DNA of 38,515 nt from JBGOUJ01 sp041477005 (GTDB lineage Bacteria; Acidobacteriota; Terriglobia; Bryobacterales; JACQDG01). The stretch spans positions 1 to 38,515 of the forward strand of contig JBGOUJ010000008.1 in assembly GCA_041477005.1 (NCBI GenBank). The letters run 5' to 3'. Positions within the stretch are counted from its first letter, which is position 1; each line of letters begins with the position of its first letter. The translations under genes and the position numbers were made by a program. The notes under the pieces were generated by a model that searched no databases, was not told where the DNA came from, and saw only the letters and a list, made by a program, of their open reading frames with translations. Of this stretch, positions 38,436 to 38,515 are shown piece after piece.

Positions 38436-38515
38436 GTGTATTCGCGGATGATCGGTTTTCTGCTTCTCGCTGCACTCGTGGTTGGCATAGCTCCGGCTGC
38501 CTCTCCGATCGCTTC
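38436..38515 (+). CDS. Start of an exported protein, cut by the window edge
   Basis: A GTG with an excellent RBS (AAGGAGG, eight bases upstream) opens a frame that reads YSRMIGFLLLAALVVGIAPA followed by a small-residue stretch, a classical signal peptide. Only 26 codons are visible, so the mature protein cannot be named. Its position after the TPR/jelly-roll gene, with its own strong promoter, suggests the head of a new operon, possibly the polysaccharide operon that the NusG-like protein serves; that is a guess. Confidence 0.75.
   Translation, partial: MYSRMIGFLLLAALVVGIAPAASPIA

Overview
The window is GC-rich bacterial DNA that most resembles Acidobacteriota of the Solibacter/Bryobacter type. 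Four things point there. There is a long Oar-like TonB receptor with a carboxypeptidase-regulatory N-terminus. There is an exported protein ending in a TIGR03437-type domain, a domain described from Solibacter. A multihaem cytochrome lies next to an FG-GAP/ASPIC-UnbV/TPR protein. There is also an exported DUF1080 protein. No rRNA, tRNA, CRISPR array, transposase or phage gene was recognised.

Layout. 1-1330 (minus): a DksA/TraR-type zinc-finger protein and an exported putative HExxH metalloprotein. 1330-2900: a repeat-rich accessory patch with a 243-bp tandem duplication inside a small gene, a second small gene whose tail runs into repeat DNA, and two flanking ~365-bp direct repeats. 2965-8416 (plus): a TonB-dependent receptor, a cyclopropane-fatty-acid-synthase-like methyltransferase and an ATC-hydrolase-family protein. 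A short relic of a second TonB receptor follows. 8684-13903: an exported-looking methyltransferase followed by a GMC oxidoreductase (minus), a divergent exported phosphonoacetate-hydrolase-like phosphodiesterase (plus), and an exported acetamidase/formamidase-like protein (minus). 14017-20128: sulfur amino-acid genes (O-acetylhomoserine sulfhydrylase plus a CoA-binding protein; cysteine synthase). Among them lie a lipase, a paralogue of the HExxH protein with its upstream region, and a cyclic-nucleotide-binding protein. 20151-25407: a tightly packed run of cytochrome b/multihaem c, FG-GAP/ASPIC/TPR protein and a B12-binding radical SAM gene that has lost its middle. A decapitated LuxR-type HTH relic follows. 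25666-31034: the TIGR03437 protein, the DUF1080 protein and a K+-independent-type H+-pyrophosphatase. 31585-38515: a probable surface-polysaccharide or envelope locus. It holds PilZ, a coiled-coil protein, a CpaE/TadZ-like pseudo-receiver ATPase, an O-antigen ligase-type membrane protein, a ribbon-helix-helix-like protein, a NusG/UpxY-like antiterminator, a TPR plus jelly-roll protein, and the start of another exported protein behind a good sigma70-type promoter.

How it fits together. Most of the window is envelope biology: uptake, exported enzymes, redox and polysaccharide. The two most system-like parts are the cytochrome/FG-GAP/radical-SAM run at 20151-25407, and the PilZ/coiled-coil/CpaE-like trio beside polysaccharide genes at 31585-38515. 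Gene decay is clear in at least three places: the TonB relic, the radical SAM deletion and the LuxR relic. The 1.3-2.9 kb patch shows recent small-scale duplication. All family calls come from reading motifs; no database search was run.
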